Source: a virus. Taken from it: a DNA stretch of 64,000 nucleotides. Shown here piece after piece: positions 33,758 to 41,876 of this stretch (the first letter of the stretch is position 1; every line of letters starts with the position of its first letter). The stretch lies in IMG/VR virus record IMGVR_UViG_3300037258_000145, positions 1 through 64,000 of that record. The stretch is one strand, 5' to 3'. A program made the translations under genes and the position numbers. Under the pieces are notes generated by a model. That model was given only the letters and a program-made list of their open reading frames with translations, searched no databases and had not been told where the DNA came from.

Positions 33758-33963
33758 CAGCCCACCATAGCGATAGCGGCTTGGCGCACCTCAACTGGCT
33801 CAGAGCGTAGGCACCGGGCGCAGAGCTGGCGGTTGCCGTCGGAGATGTAGCGAACGTGCTTGGTGCACACCGACGTCCCACAGGAGCCGCAAATGGCCAC
33901 GGGCGCGGGGTTGGCGCGACGCTTCATGCCGCCACACAACCCGCACCCGTTCGACTTCGCCAT
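33757..33963 (-). CDS. double zinc-ribbon protein
   Basis: A 68-residue protein with CGLCGG (7-12), CGSCGTSVC (25-33) and CARC (48-51): two zinc-ribbon knuckles plus a helix. ATG start lies 4 nt after the previous stop. Such proteins are frequent near actinophage connectors; the role is unknown. Confidence 0.6.
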   Translation of the reverse strand: MAKSNGCGLCGGMKRRANPAPVAICGSCGTSVCTKHVRYISDGNRQLCARCLRSEPVEVRQAAIAMVG

Positions 33964-33966
33964 TGC

Positions 33967-34350
33967 TTACTTGGCACTACCGGCTGTGACCTGCTCGCGA
34001 TGGGAGGCGGCGAGGGCGCGGAGGGCTTGGCCCATTTCGAGTTGGCCCATCTGCTGCTCATGCTCCACGGCCAGTCTCTCGTCCACCGTCAAAGGCACGG
34101 ACTTCGGCTGTACGCCTGAGTGCTGGACGGTGGCCAGGATGGCGGCTTCGCAGGCCGGGGCACACGAGATGCGCCATACCCGGTCCTGGTCGGACTCGAG
34201 CGCCGGCTCTTCGACGTCGACCGGCTCGACAGGGTCAAGGGACAGATCGGCATTGTCAGGCAACCGACGGACTTTTACGGTGTCGGTGATCTTGTGCTCA
34301 TGACCGCCGATGGAGATGGAGGTCAAATCATGGTGTAAAAATACGGTCAT
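33967..34350 (-). CDS. hypothetical capsid-region protein
   Basis: A 127-residue protein. N-terminal beta hairpin (MTVFLHHDLTSISIGGHEHKI), middle acidic segment, C-terminal helices (LEMGQALRALAASHREQ). ATG overlaps the upstream stop (ATGA). Not recognised; the position suggests a head accessory role. Confidence 0.55.
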   Translation of the reverse strand: MTVFLHHDLTSISIGGHEHKITDTVKVRRLPDNADLSLDPVEPVDVEEPALESDQDRVWRISCAPACEAAILATVQHSGVQPKSVPLTVDERLAVEHEQQMGQLEMGQALRALAASHREQVTAGSAK

Positions 34351-34694
34351 TGGTCGTTCTCCTTTACTTCGGGATGTTCGCTGGGCTTTCCGGGGCCATC
34401 CATCACCATGGGCCCGCCGCATTTGGGACAAGGCGACTGCGCGTGAAATTGGAAGCCCGCGAAGCCGCATGTGAGACAGTGAGTGCCTTTGGACTTCGGC
34501 GGGTTGACAGAAGCGGCCTCGACGACAAAGCCGTCCGAGTTGCGCTTCATGGCGGCAATGTGTTCGGGATTGTTGACCTCGATGTGACCGGCGCGGTTGG
34601 AGCGGTAAACAGTGCCGTCTTCCATCGTCACGCCGGTACAGCCTGTTGGGAGGCCGTCGCGCTTTTTGTAGGACTCAACCAGCATGCGGGTCAC
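34347..34694 (-). CDS. zinc-ribbon protein of the capsid region
   Basis: A 115-residue protein with CLTC and CPKC knuckles in its C-terminal half (residues ~77-100) and a beta-rich N-terminal half (GVTMEDGTVYRSNRAGHIEV). Coupled on both sides through 4-nt overlaps. Function unknown. Confidence 0.55.
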   Translation of the reverse strand: MTRMLVESYKKRDGLPTGCTGVTMEDGTVYRSNRAGHIEVNNPEHIAAMKRNSDGFVVEAASVNPPKSKGTHCLTCGFAGFQFHAQSPCPKCGGPMVMDGPGKPSEHPEVKENDQ

Positions 34695-35152
34695 TCGGAC
34701 TCACGCTCAACCGTCACGGGGCCATGTTGGTTGAGACGGTGAACAGACCCGTGCGAAGCCCAACCGGTCGCCACCGCCATAGCGTCAGCGATCATGCCGA
34801 CCGTCCATGAGACCTCTTCGCGTGAACTGAAGTCCCACGACAAGCGCCCATCCAAGACCAAGCTCCAACGCCACGGACCGGGGTGCGGCTGGACTACGTA
34901 CGGCTCGACAAGGCTCTGAGCCTCATCCGTGCTCTCGCCAGCGAGATTGGTGAACGGGTAAACCTGCTGGCCATCTTCATCGACCGGGACCCGGAATACC
35001 TCGATATAGGGCACCTTGCACCCGCGGTACGAGACCTCGCAGAGCGTGACCGACGGGTTCCGGCTCATCATCATGACAAGAGGACGATCCTCGCGACCCT
35101 CATCAACTTGAGCTTGCTCTAGGTGGGTCTGATCATCGGGTAATGGGGTCAT
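34691..35152 (-). CDS. hypothetical protein
   Basis: A 153-residue protein preceded by a strong conventional site (AGGAGG, 7 nt, ATG). The middle is beta-rich (VSYRGCKVPYIEVFRVPV), and WRWSLVLDGRLSWDFSSREE follows. No family recognised. Confidence 0.55.
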   Translation of the reverse strand: MTPLPDDQTHLEQAQVDEGREDRPLVMMMSRNPSVTLCEVSYRGCKVPYIEVFRVPVDEDGQQVYPFTNLAGESTDEAQSLVEPYVVQPHPGPWRWSLVLDGRLSWDFSSREEVSWTVGMIADAMAVATGWASHGSVHRLNQHGPVTVERESE

Positions 35153-35170
35153 TTTGGGGCCTCCTGGGGA

Positions 35171-36031
35171 CTAGGCGGGTGAGAGATAGGTGGATAGACG
35201 GGAGAAGTCGCGGGCCTTGATCTCGGCCTCGGAGAGACGAAGGACGGTGACGCCCTGCTCGGTGAGATAGGCATCTCGCACGGCCTCTCGGTCCGCATTG
35301 CGTCCGTCGTGGTAGTAGGCGCCGTCGGCCTCGATATCAAGACGTAGCGAGGGAACGTAGATGTCGAGCGTGTACGGGCCCTGAGGCTTGTGGACTAAGT
35401 AGGGGACCTCAGCCTCGGTCAGGTACGTCATGACGCCAGCCTCGGGCTTGGTGATGTGATGACCGCCCCTGATGCCGCGGTTCGCTTTGGCAATCGAGGT
35501 CAGAATGGGTTCTCGCTCGGCAGGTCCCATCTTCGCCCAACGGGCTTTGGCCGACTCGCTAGCCTTCTCCCTGGACTCAGGGGTCCACTTGCGGTAGGGG
35601 TTCTTCTTGCGATCAAGCCGGACCTGCGCCAACAGAGTGCGAAAGCGGTCGGCGTATTCGGGGTCGCTCTTGATCCAGCGGAAGTGCTGAGTGAACTCAA
35701 CGCCCGACTTGGCACCGGCCGGTTTCAGCCAGTGAGTCTCAGCGAAGGCCGTCAAGAGAGCGTCCTGACGTTCCCTTTTGCGCTCTTCGTCAACCGGTCG
35801 ACCGGTGCCTGTTGCCCGACCAGTTTTCAAGCCCTCGGCTTGACGCTCAAGGGTGACGATCTCCATGGCCTCTCGGTACTCAGGATCACTGAGCAGCCAG
35901 CGCTCATGTCGAGAACGAGGAATGCCGACGCGTTCGCAGGAAGAAGTGATGTGCCCCGACTCCCTGTAGTGCGTCAGCATCTCTTCCTTCCAGGCCGCTT
36001 GTACTTCCGGGGCCGGTCCTTTTCTGGGCAT
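35171..36031 (-). CDS. Vsr/EDxHD-type homing endonuclease-like protein
   Basis: A 286-residue protein. The C-terminal domain (about residues 195-286) has the Vsr/DUF559 nuclease pattern LDIYVPSLRLDIEADGAYYHD, with E, D, H and D placed as in EDxHD homing enzymes. Upstream are helix-turn-helix-like and NUMOD-like segments (SREKASESAKARWAKMG) for DNA contact. It stands just after the major capsid gene, a favourite site for freestanding homing genes. Its Shine-Dalgarno AGGAG lies inside an 11-bp hairpin (see hairpin entry). Confidence 0.72.
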   Translation of the reverse strand: MPRKGPAPEVQAAWKEEMLTHYRESGHITSSCERVGIPRSRHERWLLSDPEYREAMEIVTLERQAEGLKTGRATGTGRPVDEERKRERQDALLTAFAETHWLKPAGAKSGVEFTQHFRWIKSDPEYADRFRTLLAQVRLDRKKNPYRKWTPESREKASESAKARWAKMGPAEREPILTSIAKANRGIRGGHHITKPEAGVMTYLTEAEVPYLVHKPQGPYTLDIYVPSLRLDIEADGAYYHDGRNADREAVRDAYLTEQGVTVLRLSEAEIKARDFSRLSTYLSPA

Positions 36032-36038
36032 CGTACAA

Positions 36039-36086
36039 ATCTCCTAGGGCTAGGCACACTCGGCCTTGACCCTAGGAGATAGCTTA
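36039..36086 (-). promoter_or_regulatory. start-site-sequestering hairpin with internal promoter
   Basis: ATCTCCTAGGG (36070-36080 on the minus strand) and CCCTAGGAGAT (36039-36049) form a perfect 11-bp stem with a 20-nt loop. The 3' arm contains the Shine-Dalgarno of the endonuclease. A TAAGCT box (36081-36086) would start transcription near 36073, inside the 5' arm, leaving only 4 bp of the stem and freeing the site. Readthrough from the capsid gene would carry the full stem. Confidence 0.7.
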
Positions 36087-36192
36087 CCACCTTTTGTTAC
36101 CCCAATACTATCGATCCATCCTTATGACACGGTGTTCTGAAGCAGTGCTGCATTCCCGTGACTTGCGGCGTCTTTAGAATTGGGGTGCACGC
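36087..36192 (-). other. untranslated spacer after the major capsid gene
   Basis: AT-richer than its surroundings, with no open frame. CACCCCAAT near 36178 and ATTGGGGTA near 36100 could pair over a ~60-nt loop. A third copy of GCACCCCAAT lies in the last codons of the capsid gene. I see no group I intron core. Confidence 0.4.
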
Positions 36193-38181
36193 TCAAAAAT
36201 ACGGCGTTGACGTGCCTGAAGACTGTTGAAGACCGCTAATCAATCCTAAATATTGGGGTGCGGCACAAAAGAATGAGCCGAAACGAAGGATGCTTTGCCT
36301 GAACGTAGGATCGATTACCGGCCAGCCGATCTGCGCGTAGTCCTGGACCATCACGTTCTCCATGACGTTGCCCAGGTTGTTTTGCGTCTGGGGCAGCGTG
36401 TAGGACAGGAACAATGCCATGCCCTGGGTCATGTACGGATGGACCACGATCTCGGGCATGGACCTCGTGACCGGGTTGACCACGTTGGACACGGCGGCGC
36501 CGGCGGTAACGCCGGCCATCTCGGTCTGTTGGATCCGGAGCTGATAAGCGGCTACGGATTCGGACAGGATCGAGTTGTTGAGCGTGGTGGCGTCGTTGGG
36601 GCTCGTCATGATCTCGCTCGGGTTGGCGAAGTAGCCGTTGGTCCCGTTGAACATTTGCTGGAGGGCGGTTTGGACCACGCTCACGTTGAGCGGGAGCCCT
36701 ATGCCCTCTTTGTAGTAGCCGGGGTTGACGGCCGGGGAGCTTCCGGGGCCGGGGTAGGGGCCTGAGCCTGAGTTGTAGCTCCGACCGCTGACGACGGCGA
36801 TGATCGACTCCATGCGGTTCGTGGAGCCGGTGCCGGTGTCCGCGCTCGGGGGGTTGGCTCCCGTGGTGGGCAGCGCGCCCTGGAGCGTGAACTTGGTGGC
36901 GCCGACGATCCCGTTCAGGGTGTTGAGGCCGACGAACTGGAACAGGCTGGTCCGGGCGGGCTGGGTCGAGGAGTTGTTCCCGATGTAGATCTTGTAGCCC
37001 ATGGCCCCGTTTACGAGCGGCAGGGTTACGTCGATCACCGAGGTTCCCGTGGTGGCCGTGGTGGACTCGGCGGCAGTGGCGTTGTAGGTTGTCTCGCCCC
37101 AGAAGTCGAGCGCCGTCACGGTGACCCAGATGTTGGTACCACCGGCAAAGGTGATCGGGGTCTCGCCCGTTCCGGCGTTCCTGGTGGCGATCGTGGCCGT
37201 GGTCGGAGTGGCCAGGGCTTGCGAGCTGGACGCCAGGATGTCGTGCTCTTCGAGCAGCATGAACTCTTGGAGCAGGATCATCGCCGCCAAACCGAACACG
37301 TCATCGTAGCCCTGGCCCGCGAATTGGGCCAGCCAGGACACGCCTTCAGTCAGGGCGAAGAACTTGTACGGGATCATCAGGTCGTACGCCGTCTGGGTGC
37401 CCGAAGCCGGCAACGCGTTGGGCCAGGACGAGAAGCTGCCGCCGAAGAACTCAGAGGTGGAGTCGTCCTGGAGGGTACCGAGCTGGCCCGGGAGCGAACC
37501 GGTGATGCTCGCCATGATCTTGGCCCGGTGGTACGTGCCCTGGCCGGGAACGCGCGGGAGCTTGTTCCGGAGCAGGGTGTACACGGGGTAGATCGTGCGC
37601 ACGAACGGCACCAGGTCGTAGGGCACGAAGCCGGACGACAGGGGGCTTGTCAGGGCGATGGTCTTGTTCGACCGTCCTTTGCCGCCCTTTAGGAGCGACT
37701 GGCTCATGTTCTGGGCCGAGAATTGCGTCATGAACTGCATCGGTCCGCGCAGTTCAGGGCAGAAGCTCTTTAGGACCTTGTCGCCCTTGTACATGGACTT
37801 GTGGATCACTTCGTCCAAGGTGGCGGAGGCGAACGCCTCCAGGCGGGCTGAGGTGTTCATGTCGAGCCCGGCACCGTTCAGGCGCATGGCGGGGTCCTGG
37901 ATGCGGGCTCCTGCGCTCTTGAGGGCCGGGTTGATGTCCCAGCGCTGGCCGATGTTCTGGGTCCCGTAGCCGCCGATGAGACCCTTCAGGGCCGCACTGC
38001 GGACTTCGGACGCCTTGGAGTAACGACCGCCTTCGATGGCGTCCTGCCAGTCGAGCACGCCGAGCCCGCCGCGGTGAGAACCACCGGGAGCTTGGTCGAG
38101 CCTGGACTTCAGGCTGGTAAAGGGATTGACGTTCAGGTCTCCCTGCGCGCCTTGCTCCCGTGAGAATGCGGTAAAGGTCAG
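36193..38181 (-). CDS. major capsid protein with Ig-like insertion (CTG start)
   Basis: A 662-residue protein begun at the CTG of AGGAGGGCATCTG; the first usual start, GTG at 38058, would remove 41 residues. HK97-fold landmarks are a long N-terminal helix region, E-loop-like PALKSAGARIQDPAMRLNGAG, spine-helix segment (DVFGLAAMILLQEFMLLEEHDILA) and the late IVVHPYMTQGMALFLSY. Residues ~330-445 form an inserted beta domain (TVTALDFWGETTYNATAAES...) that would project from the capsid. Unusually long for the family. Confidence 0.8.
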   Translation of the reverse strand: MTFTAFSREQGAQGDLNVNPFTSLKSRLDQAPGGSHRGGLGVLDWQDAIEGGRYSKASEVRSAALKGLIGGYGTQNIGQRWDINPALKSAGARIQDPAMRLNGAGLDMNTSARLEAFASATLDEVIHKSMYKGDKVLKSFCPELRGPMQFMTQFSAQNMSQSLLKGGKGRSNKTIALTSPLSSGFVPYDLVPFVRTIYPVYTLLRNKLPRVPGQGTYHRAKIMASITGSLPGQLGTLQDDSTSEFFGGSFSSWPNALPASGTQTAYDLMIPYKFFALTEGVSWLAQFAGQGYDDVFGLAAMILLQEFMLLEEHDILASSSQALATPTTATIATRNAGTGETPITFAGGTNIWVTVTALDFWGETTYNATAAESTTATTGTSVIDVTLPLVNGAMGYKIYIGNNSSTQPARTSLFQFVGLNTLNGIVGATKFTLQGALPTTGANPPSADTGTGSTNRMESIIAVVSGRSYNSGSGPYPGPGSSPAVNPGYYKEGIGLPLNVSVVQTALQQMFNGTNGYFANPSEIMTSPNDATTLNNSILSESVAAYQLRIQQTEMAGVTAGAAVSNVVNPVTRSMPEIVVHPYMTQGMALFLSYTLPQTQNNLGNVMENVMVQDYAQIGWPVIDPTFRQSILRFGSFFCAAPQYLGLISGLQQSSGTSTPYF

Positions 38182-38197
38182 ATGCCCTCCTGGGGTA

Positions 38198-41050
38198 TCA
38201 GTCGTCAGAGACCATGGCGATAGCGAACTGCTCGGGAGTCAGTTCTTCCATGGCCTGAGCGATCGCGGGTCCCGCGATCTGCGAATTGGGGGAATGGATG
38301 CCGCTTTTCAGCCGCTTGATCTTGGCGTGGACCTCGGCCAGCTTTTTGCTGTCCACAAGGTCGGGAGTGGGCCGGAATGCCGTACCGGTCTGGCGGGCCT
38401 TGCGGGCTCGGGGATCGGGTGCCCGAAGGGCGGTCCTCACCTCGGCCTTGAAGGCTTCGAGCTCGGCCCTGGTTATCGTCACCGTGTCACCTTTCTGGCT
38501 CTTGTTCGCCTTTGCCTTGCGGGCCTTACCTTGGTCCGCACCCTTCTCGGGTGCCTTTGGGCCTTTGGCCTTGGCCGCGCCTGCGGTAGAGGCGGGAGTC
38601 AATCTGCCGTCATTGGTGCCTGCTGGTTTCGGTAGGGGGACGGGCTTGGCCGTCGCTTGGTACATGGCGTCTGGTTGGCCCATGACGTCGTCGGGGGTGA
38701 CATCGTTCGGATAGATGCCACCGTCTTTGTCGGCACTGTCGTGCATGGGGCAGATGCCGGGGAAGTTGCGGGCGATGTGGTCGTGCAGCATGGCCGCTAC
38801 GTCGCCGTCGCCCTTGTCGCTGTTCTTGTAGAACACCCGCGCCGACGTCGGCGGGGCCAGCTCGGCGGCGGGCTTGTCCTTCTTGCCCTTCCGGGAGCCT
38901 TTCTTGCTCTTGGGCAGGCTGGCAGCCGAGACGCCGGGAGTGGGAGACGGACGAGCTTCGTTCGGGATCTGGCTAGTCCGGTTGAAGTCGGATGGCCCGA
39001 AGGTCGGGGCCATGCCCGGTGTGGGGATAGCGAACCCACCCGTCGGGGTGTCAGAGGTCGCACCGGACAGGAACGGGCGCTTGAACTGGTCAGGCGAGTT
39101 GAGCGTGAACCCCGTACCGGTCATGGTCGGGTACGCCGCTTCCATCGCCTTGTGAGCCGCCGTGCGCAGCCGTTCAAAGGTCGGGGTCGCCATCTGGCTG
39201 AGCTTGGTGGCCGCGGCCAACGAGTCGTAGGCGCGGGTGACGTCGCTCTCGCGTCCCTTGTCCTTGGCCATCTGGTAAGCGGTGGCGAAGTAAGAGGGGT
39301 CGATCGACTTGAGGGCTGACTCGGCGTCCACGGCGTAGACGGGGCACAGGGCATCGTGAGCGGCCAGGGCAGGCAGAGGAACGTGGCGGGACTTGTTGGC
39401 TCGCTTGGCTTTCTTCTTGTCCTTCTTGGCCTTGCGCTTCATACACATCTTGCACTTGCCACACTTGCCGCTGTCGCAGTTGGCGGGCATGGCGTCGTCA
39501 GGATCACCGTCGTCTCCACTCGGGGGCGGGGCGTCGTCATCGGTAGCATCGGCGCTGTCAGCCGGGGGGGCGTCCTTGGCTGCCTTCGGGGCAACCGGAG
39601 GAGCTTCCTTGTTGGCGATGTTGTCCTCGTCGGCATCCTGCGCGTCGTCCAGCACCTCTACGGCGTCTTGGACGTTGTCGAGGGCGTCGTCCACGATGTC
39701 ATCCCCCGCTGTGGGCGGGTGATCCTCGGTATCGGCGTCCTGGGCGTCAGAGACATCGCCGGTGGCGTCCATCAGTTCATCGATAGCGTCAGACACGTCG
39801 TCGTCGGTATCAGGTACTCCGTCATCATTGGAGTCATCCTGCTTGGCCGCTACGGGCTTGGTCTTCTTGGCCTTTTTGAAATCCATCGGGACCTGGCCGG
39901 CGCCTTCGCAGTCAGGGCACTTGCGGTTGCCCATCATGATCGTGCCTGAGCCCTTGCAGGTGGGACATGCCTTGTTGCCCTCGGTCGGGTCCTTACCGTC
40001 GAGACCGCTGGCCGCGGCTGCCTTGGTGGACTTGGCCGTGCATGCCGGGCACTTGCCGCAATCGCCAGACTCGCAATCCTTCATCTGCTTCCCTTTCTTG
40101 ACGCCCCAGCTGTCCGGCAGCTCGGCTGTAAAGCTCGGGCCCTTACGCTTGCACAGGGCTATGAGCTTGGATTTGAACTCTTCGAAGGTGGTAGAGCCCT
40201 TGTACCGGCCCCATGAACTGACGGCATCAGAGACATCGGCCGGAGTGACGACAGGGAACTTGCCATCTCCCTCGTCAGGCAGTACGAAGTCGGCCGGGTC
40301 GAGCTTGTCCCGGTCCACTCCTCCACCGACATCGGGGTCCATGTCCCGCTTGAAAGCGGCATACCAGTGCGCCGCGGCCAGTGTCTTTTCGGCTCGGTAG
40401 ACCATGGCCCGCTTGAGCGCCCTGGTGATCCCGTCGCCTGTCTCGTCTGTTACCGGCACCTCGTCAATACGCGCGGCACCGCGCGCTTCTGGTTCGCTGG
40501 ACAGTCCGAACAGGTCGGGGGCTTGGCCCTTCGCCTTGGACTTGGCCATGACGAAGCGAGGCACCTTGGTCTTTTCCTTGGTCCCGGACACGCCCTCGAT
40601 GTGAGCGTTCGGGTTCGCCCCGGCGTCAACCAGCGACACCTCACGCGCCCAGCCTCCGACCATTCGGCCGTTGGGGGCTTCGGGGTCACGGACGTATTCA
40701 GGGTCGTACCAGCCAACCGAAAAGTCCTTGTAGACGCCATTGAGCACGTGCTGGACGGCAGTCGGCTCATAAACATGCGCCCGGATACTCGACCCGTCTT
40801 CGGGATCGACTTCCAGGGCTATGCCGTTGCCCGCGGGCGGATAATATTCGCAGTGCTGACCGAACACCGCAGCGCCACCTTGGTACCAGTCAGATAAGGC
40901 CTTGGCGGCAAAGTCAGCATCGACTATCTCGCCGTCTGAGTCCAGGGAATCGTCGGTCACCTTGCCCCAGACGATCACCGAACCGTCGGGCTGTTCCTTG
41001 CGCTTGGTGATCGGATGATAGGTACGACGGAGCGCGGGCCTAGTAGCCAG
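38198..41050 (-). CDS. capsid maturation protease fused to a scaffold-like region (CTG start)
   Basis: A 950-residue protein begun at the CTG of AGGCGGCATCTG ((M)ATRPALRRTYHPIT). Residues ~25-160 match the XkdF-like prohead protease fold: FGQHCEYY (His), YKDFSVGWYD (Ser) and REVSLVDAGANPNA. A DUF-like helical region follows. The long middle has two CxxCxGxG-type zinc knuckles (CPTCKGSG, CPDCEGAG) and Asp-rich low complexity. The C-terminal part is helical, scaffold-like. An R-family palindrome (40465-40490) is in frame and encodes EARGAARI. Confidence 0.75.
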   Translation of the reverse strand: MATRPALRRTYHPITKRKEQPDGSVIVWGKVTDDSLDSDGEIVDADFAAKALSDWYQGGAAVFGQHCEYYPPAGNGIALEVDPEDGSSIRAHVYEPTAVQHVLNGVYKDFSVGWYDPEYVRDPEAPNGRMVGGWAREVSLVDAGANPNAHIEGVSGTKEKTKVPRFVMAKSKAKGQAPDLFGLSSEPEARGAARIDEVPVTDETGDGITRALKRAMVYRAEKTLAAAHWYAAFKRDMDPDVGGGVDRDKLDPADFVLPDEGDGKFPVVTPADVSDAVSSWGRYKGSTTFEEFKSKLIALCKRKGPSFTAELPDSWGVKKGKQMKDCESGDCGKCPACTAKSTKAAAASGLDGKDPTEGNKACPTCKGSGTIMMGNRKCPDCEGAGQVPMDFKKAKKTKPVAAKQDDSNDDGVPDTDDDVSDAIDELMDATGDVSDAQDADTEDHPPTAGDDIVDDALDNVQDAVEVLDDAQDADEDNIANKEAPPVAPKAAKDAPPADSADATDDDAPPPSGDDGDPDDAMPANCDSGKCGKCKMCMKRKAKKDKKKAKRANKSRHVPLPALAAHDALCPVYAVDAESALKSIDPSYFATAYQMAKDKGRESDVTRAYDSLAAATKLSQMATPTFERLRTAAHKAMEAAYPTMTGTGFTLNSPDQFKRPFLSGATSDTPTGGFAIPTPGMAPTFGPSDFNRTSQIPNEARPSPTPGVSAASLPKSKKGSRKGKKDKPAAELAPPTSARVFYKNSDKGDGDVAAMLHDHIARNFPGICPMHDSADKDGGIYPNDVTPDDVMGQPDAMYQATAKPVPLPKPAGTNDGRLTPASTAGAAKAKGPKAPEKGADQGKARKAKANKSQKGDTVTITRAELEAFKAEVRTALRAPDPRARKARQTGTAFRPTPDLVDSKKLAEVHAKIKRLKSGIHSPNSQIAGPAIAQAMEELTPEQFAIAMVSDD
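40465..40490. repeat. R-family palindrome, copy 4, inside the protease gene
   Basis: Core CGCGCGGCACCGCGCG (40470-40485), one base shorter at the centre than the other copies, which keeps the reading frame. It encodes EARGAARI in the minus-strand protein. Confidence 0.8.
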
Positions 41051-41078
41051 ATGCCGCCTTCAGCGCTCGACCAGTCAT
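41040..41078 (-). CDS. 12-residue leader micro-ORF
   Basis: ATG 9 nt behind TAGGAT starts a 12-codon frame (MTGRALKAASGY) in a different phase that runs across the protease CTG and stops 8 nt beyond it. It may be translated as a leaderless leader that delivers ribosomes to the CTG box. Confidence 0.4.
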   Translation of the reverse strand: MTGRALKAASGY

Positions 41079-41093
41079 TGGCCGAAAATCCTA
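41079..41093 (-). promoter_or_regulatory. promoter of the capsid operon
   Basis: Minus-strand TAGGAT at 41088-41093, 9 nt before the leader ATG; context GGGCTAGGATT is repeated at 18005. Confidence 0.45.
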
Positions 41094-41148
41094 GCCCGTT
41101 CGGCGTCGTCGTGGTTGGACCGGCACCACAGGAGCCCGCCTACGGGGG

Positions 41149-41331
41149 TCAGGAGCGCTCTAGCCCTACCCACTTCACGGCTAGGCAACTCCAGCACAGC
41201 AACCAACTGGCCCGCTTACGACCGTCTACAGCCAGGCTCAGCTTGTGTAGGGAGTGGTCATGCTCTCCGCAGTCGCTACAGCGGCCGAGTCGCGCGCGTG
41301 CGACTGGTTTGCGCTTGTGGTGCTTGCTCAG
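41149..41331 (-). CDS. 60-residue zinc-ribbon protein, CTG start
   Basis: CSDC (18-21) and CWSC (46-49) form a zinc ribbon. No ATG/GTG/TTG is available near the N-terminus; the CTG at 41331 overlaps the upstream stop as CTGA, the same overlap geometry that neighbours make with ATGA and GTGA. S-family palindrome copy 3 is in frame (encoding PVARARL). Confidence 0.5.
   Translation of the reverse strand: MSKHHKRKPVARARLGRCSDCGEHDHSLHKLSLAVDGRKRASWLLCWSCLAVKWVGLERS
41288..41305. repeat. S-family palindrome, copy 3
   Basis: AGTCGCGCGCGTGCGACT inside the small zinc-ribbon gene. Confidence 0.8.
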
Positions 41332-41735
41332 TGGACGTAGCCGGCGAGAACGGCGCTGATGACCGCGGCCGAGCCCGTCACAGCCAGGGTCAACGCGTTT
41401 CCGCTGCCGCCCGCCGAGGTGATCGACACGATAACCGGAGCCAGGGGCAGGGTCACTCCACACGTAATCGTGGCCAGGACGGTAGGCCCGGCCGCGTCGG
41501 TCAGGGTGATAGTGCCCGACGGTCCGCCCGCGAACACGACCAGGGCGCCGCGGAAGGTCTTGCCCGAGGGCACGGTGTACAACACGCCCGTCGTTTCCAA
41601 CTCCACAGCCACGATGTTGCCAAGGGTGACGCCGTTGACCTGGGCTTGGGTGCCCTGATTGGGCAGGAGGCTGATGTTGCCGTTTACGGGATCGACCTTG
41701 ACGAGACTGGCGGGGTTCGGGACGATGGTAGCCAC
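41328..41735 (-). CDS. beta-rich capsid-region protein, possible decoration protein
   Basis: A 135-residue protein built of short beta strands (PSGTITLTDAAGPTVLATITCG), like phage head decoration or stabilisation proteins. GTG start lies 7 nt behind TAGGAT. It precedes the protease and capsid genes in the same direction. Assignment is by composition and position only. Confidence 0.55.
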   Translation of the reverse strand: MATIVPNPASLVKVDPVNGNISLLPNQGTQAQVNGVTLGNIVAVELETTGVLYTVPSGKTFRGALVVFAGGPSGTITLTDAAGPTVLATITCGVTLPLAPVIVSITSAGGSGNALTLAVTGSAAVISAVLAGYVH

Positions 41736-41748
41736 GGGGCTTATCCTA
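41736..41748 (-). promoter_or_regulatory. leaderless-type -10 box
   Basis: Minus-strand TAGGAT (41743-41748), 7 nt before the GTG at 41735. Confidence 0.5.
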
Positions 41749-41876
41749 CGTCCGGTCTTGGCTCAGGGGTGGGATGGCCGGTCAGGACTTGCCGTGGATG
41801 GAGACCCCTCAACGTCTCAGGTTTTCTCTCCCGAGACGAAACCGGCCACCCGAGCTGTGAGCTTGTACCCGCTCAA
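41741..41876 (-). CDS. small protein with a +1 shift or base-insertion error
   Basis: TTG start overlaps the upstream stop (TTGA). Frame 1 reads MSGYKLTARVAGFVSGEK then ACC TGA; frame +1 continues PETLRGLHPRQVLTGHPTPEP to TAA just before the next gene. The length is 3n+1 (136 nt). The join lies at AAAA within a hairpin (41813-41838). If one A is removed the frame is continuous (44 residues). Confidence 0.4.

Noticed and set aside
36087-36260. Possible group I intron or exon duplication at the end of the major capsid gene (three GCACCCCAAT/ATTGGGGT copies)
   Set aside because: No P7/P3 core could be found by eye, the capsid frame ends cleanly with a plausible C-terminus, and the repeats are only 8-10 bp.
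36295-41040. Long plus-strand frames opposite the capsid and protease genes (for example 38657-39319, 39356-39949)
   Set aside because: They mirror high-GC minus-strand coding sequence, are Arg/Gly/Ala-rich, and lack starts with ribosome sites.
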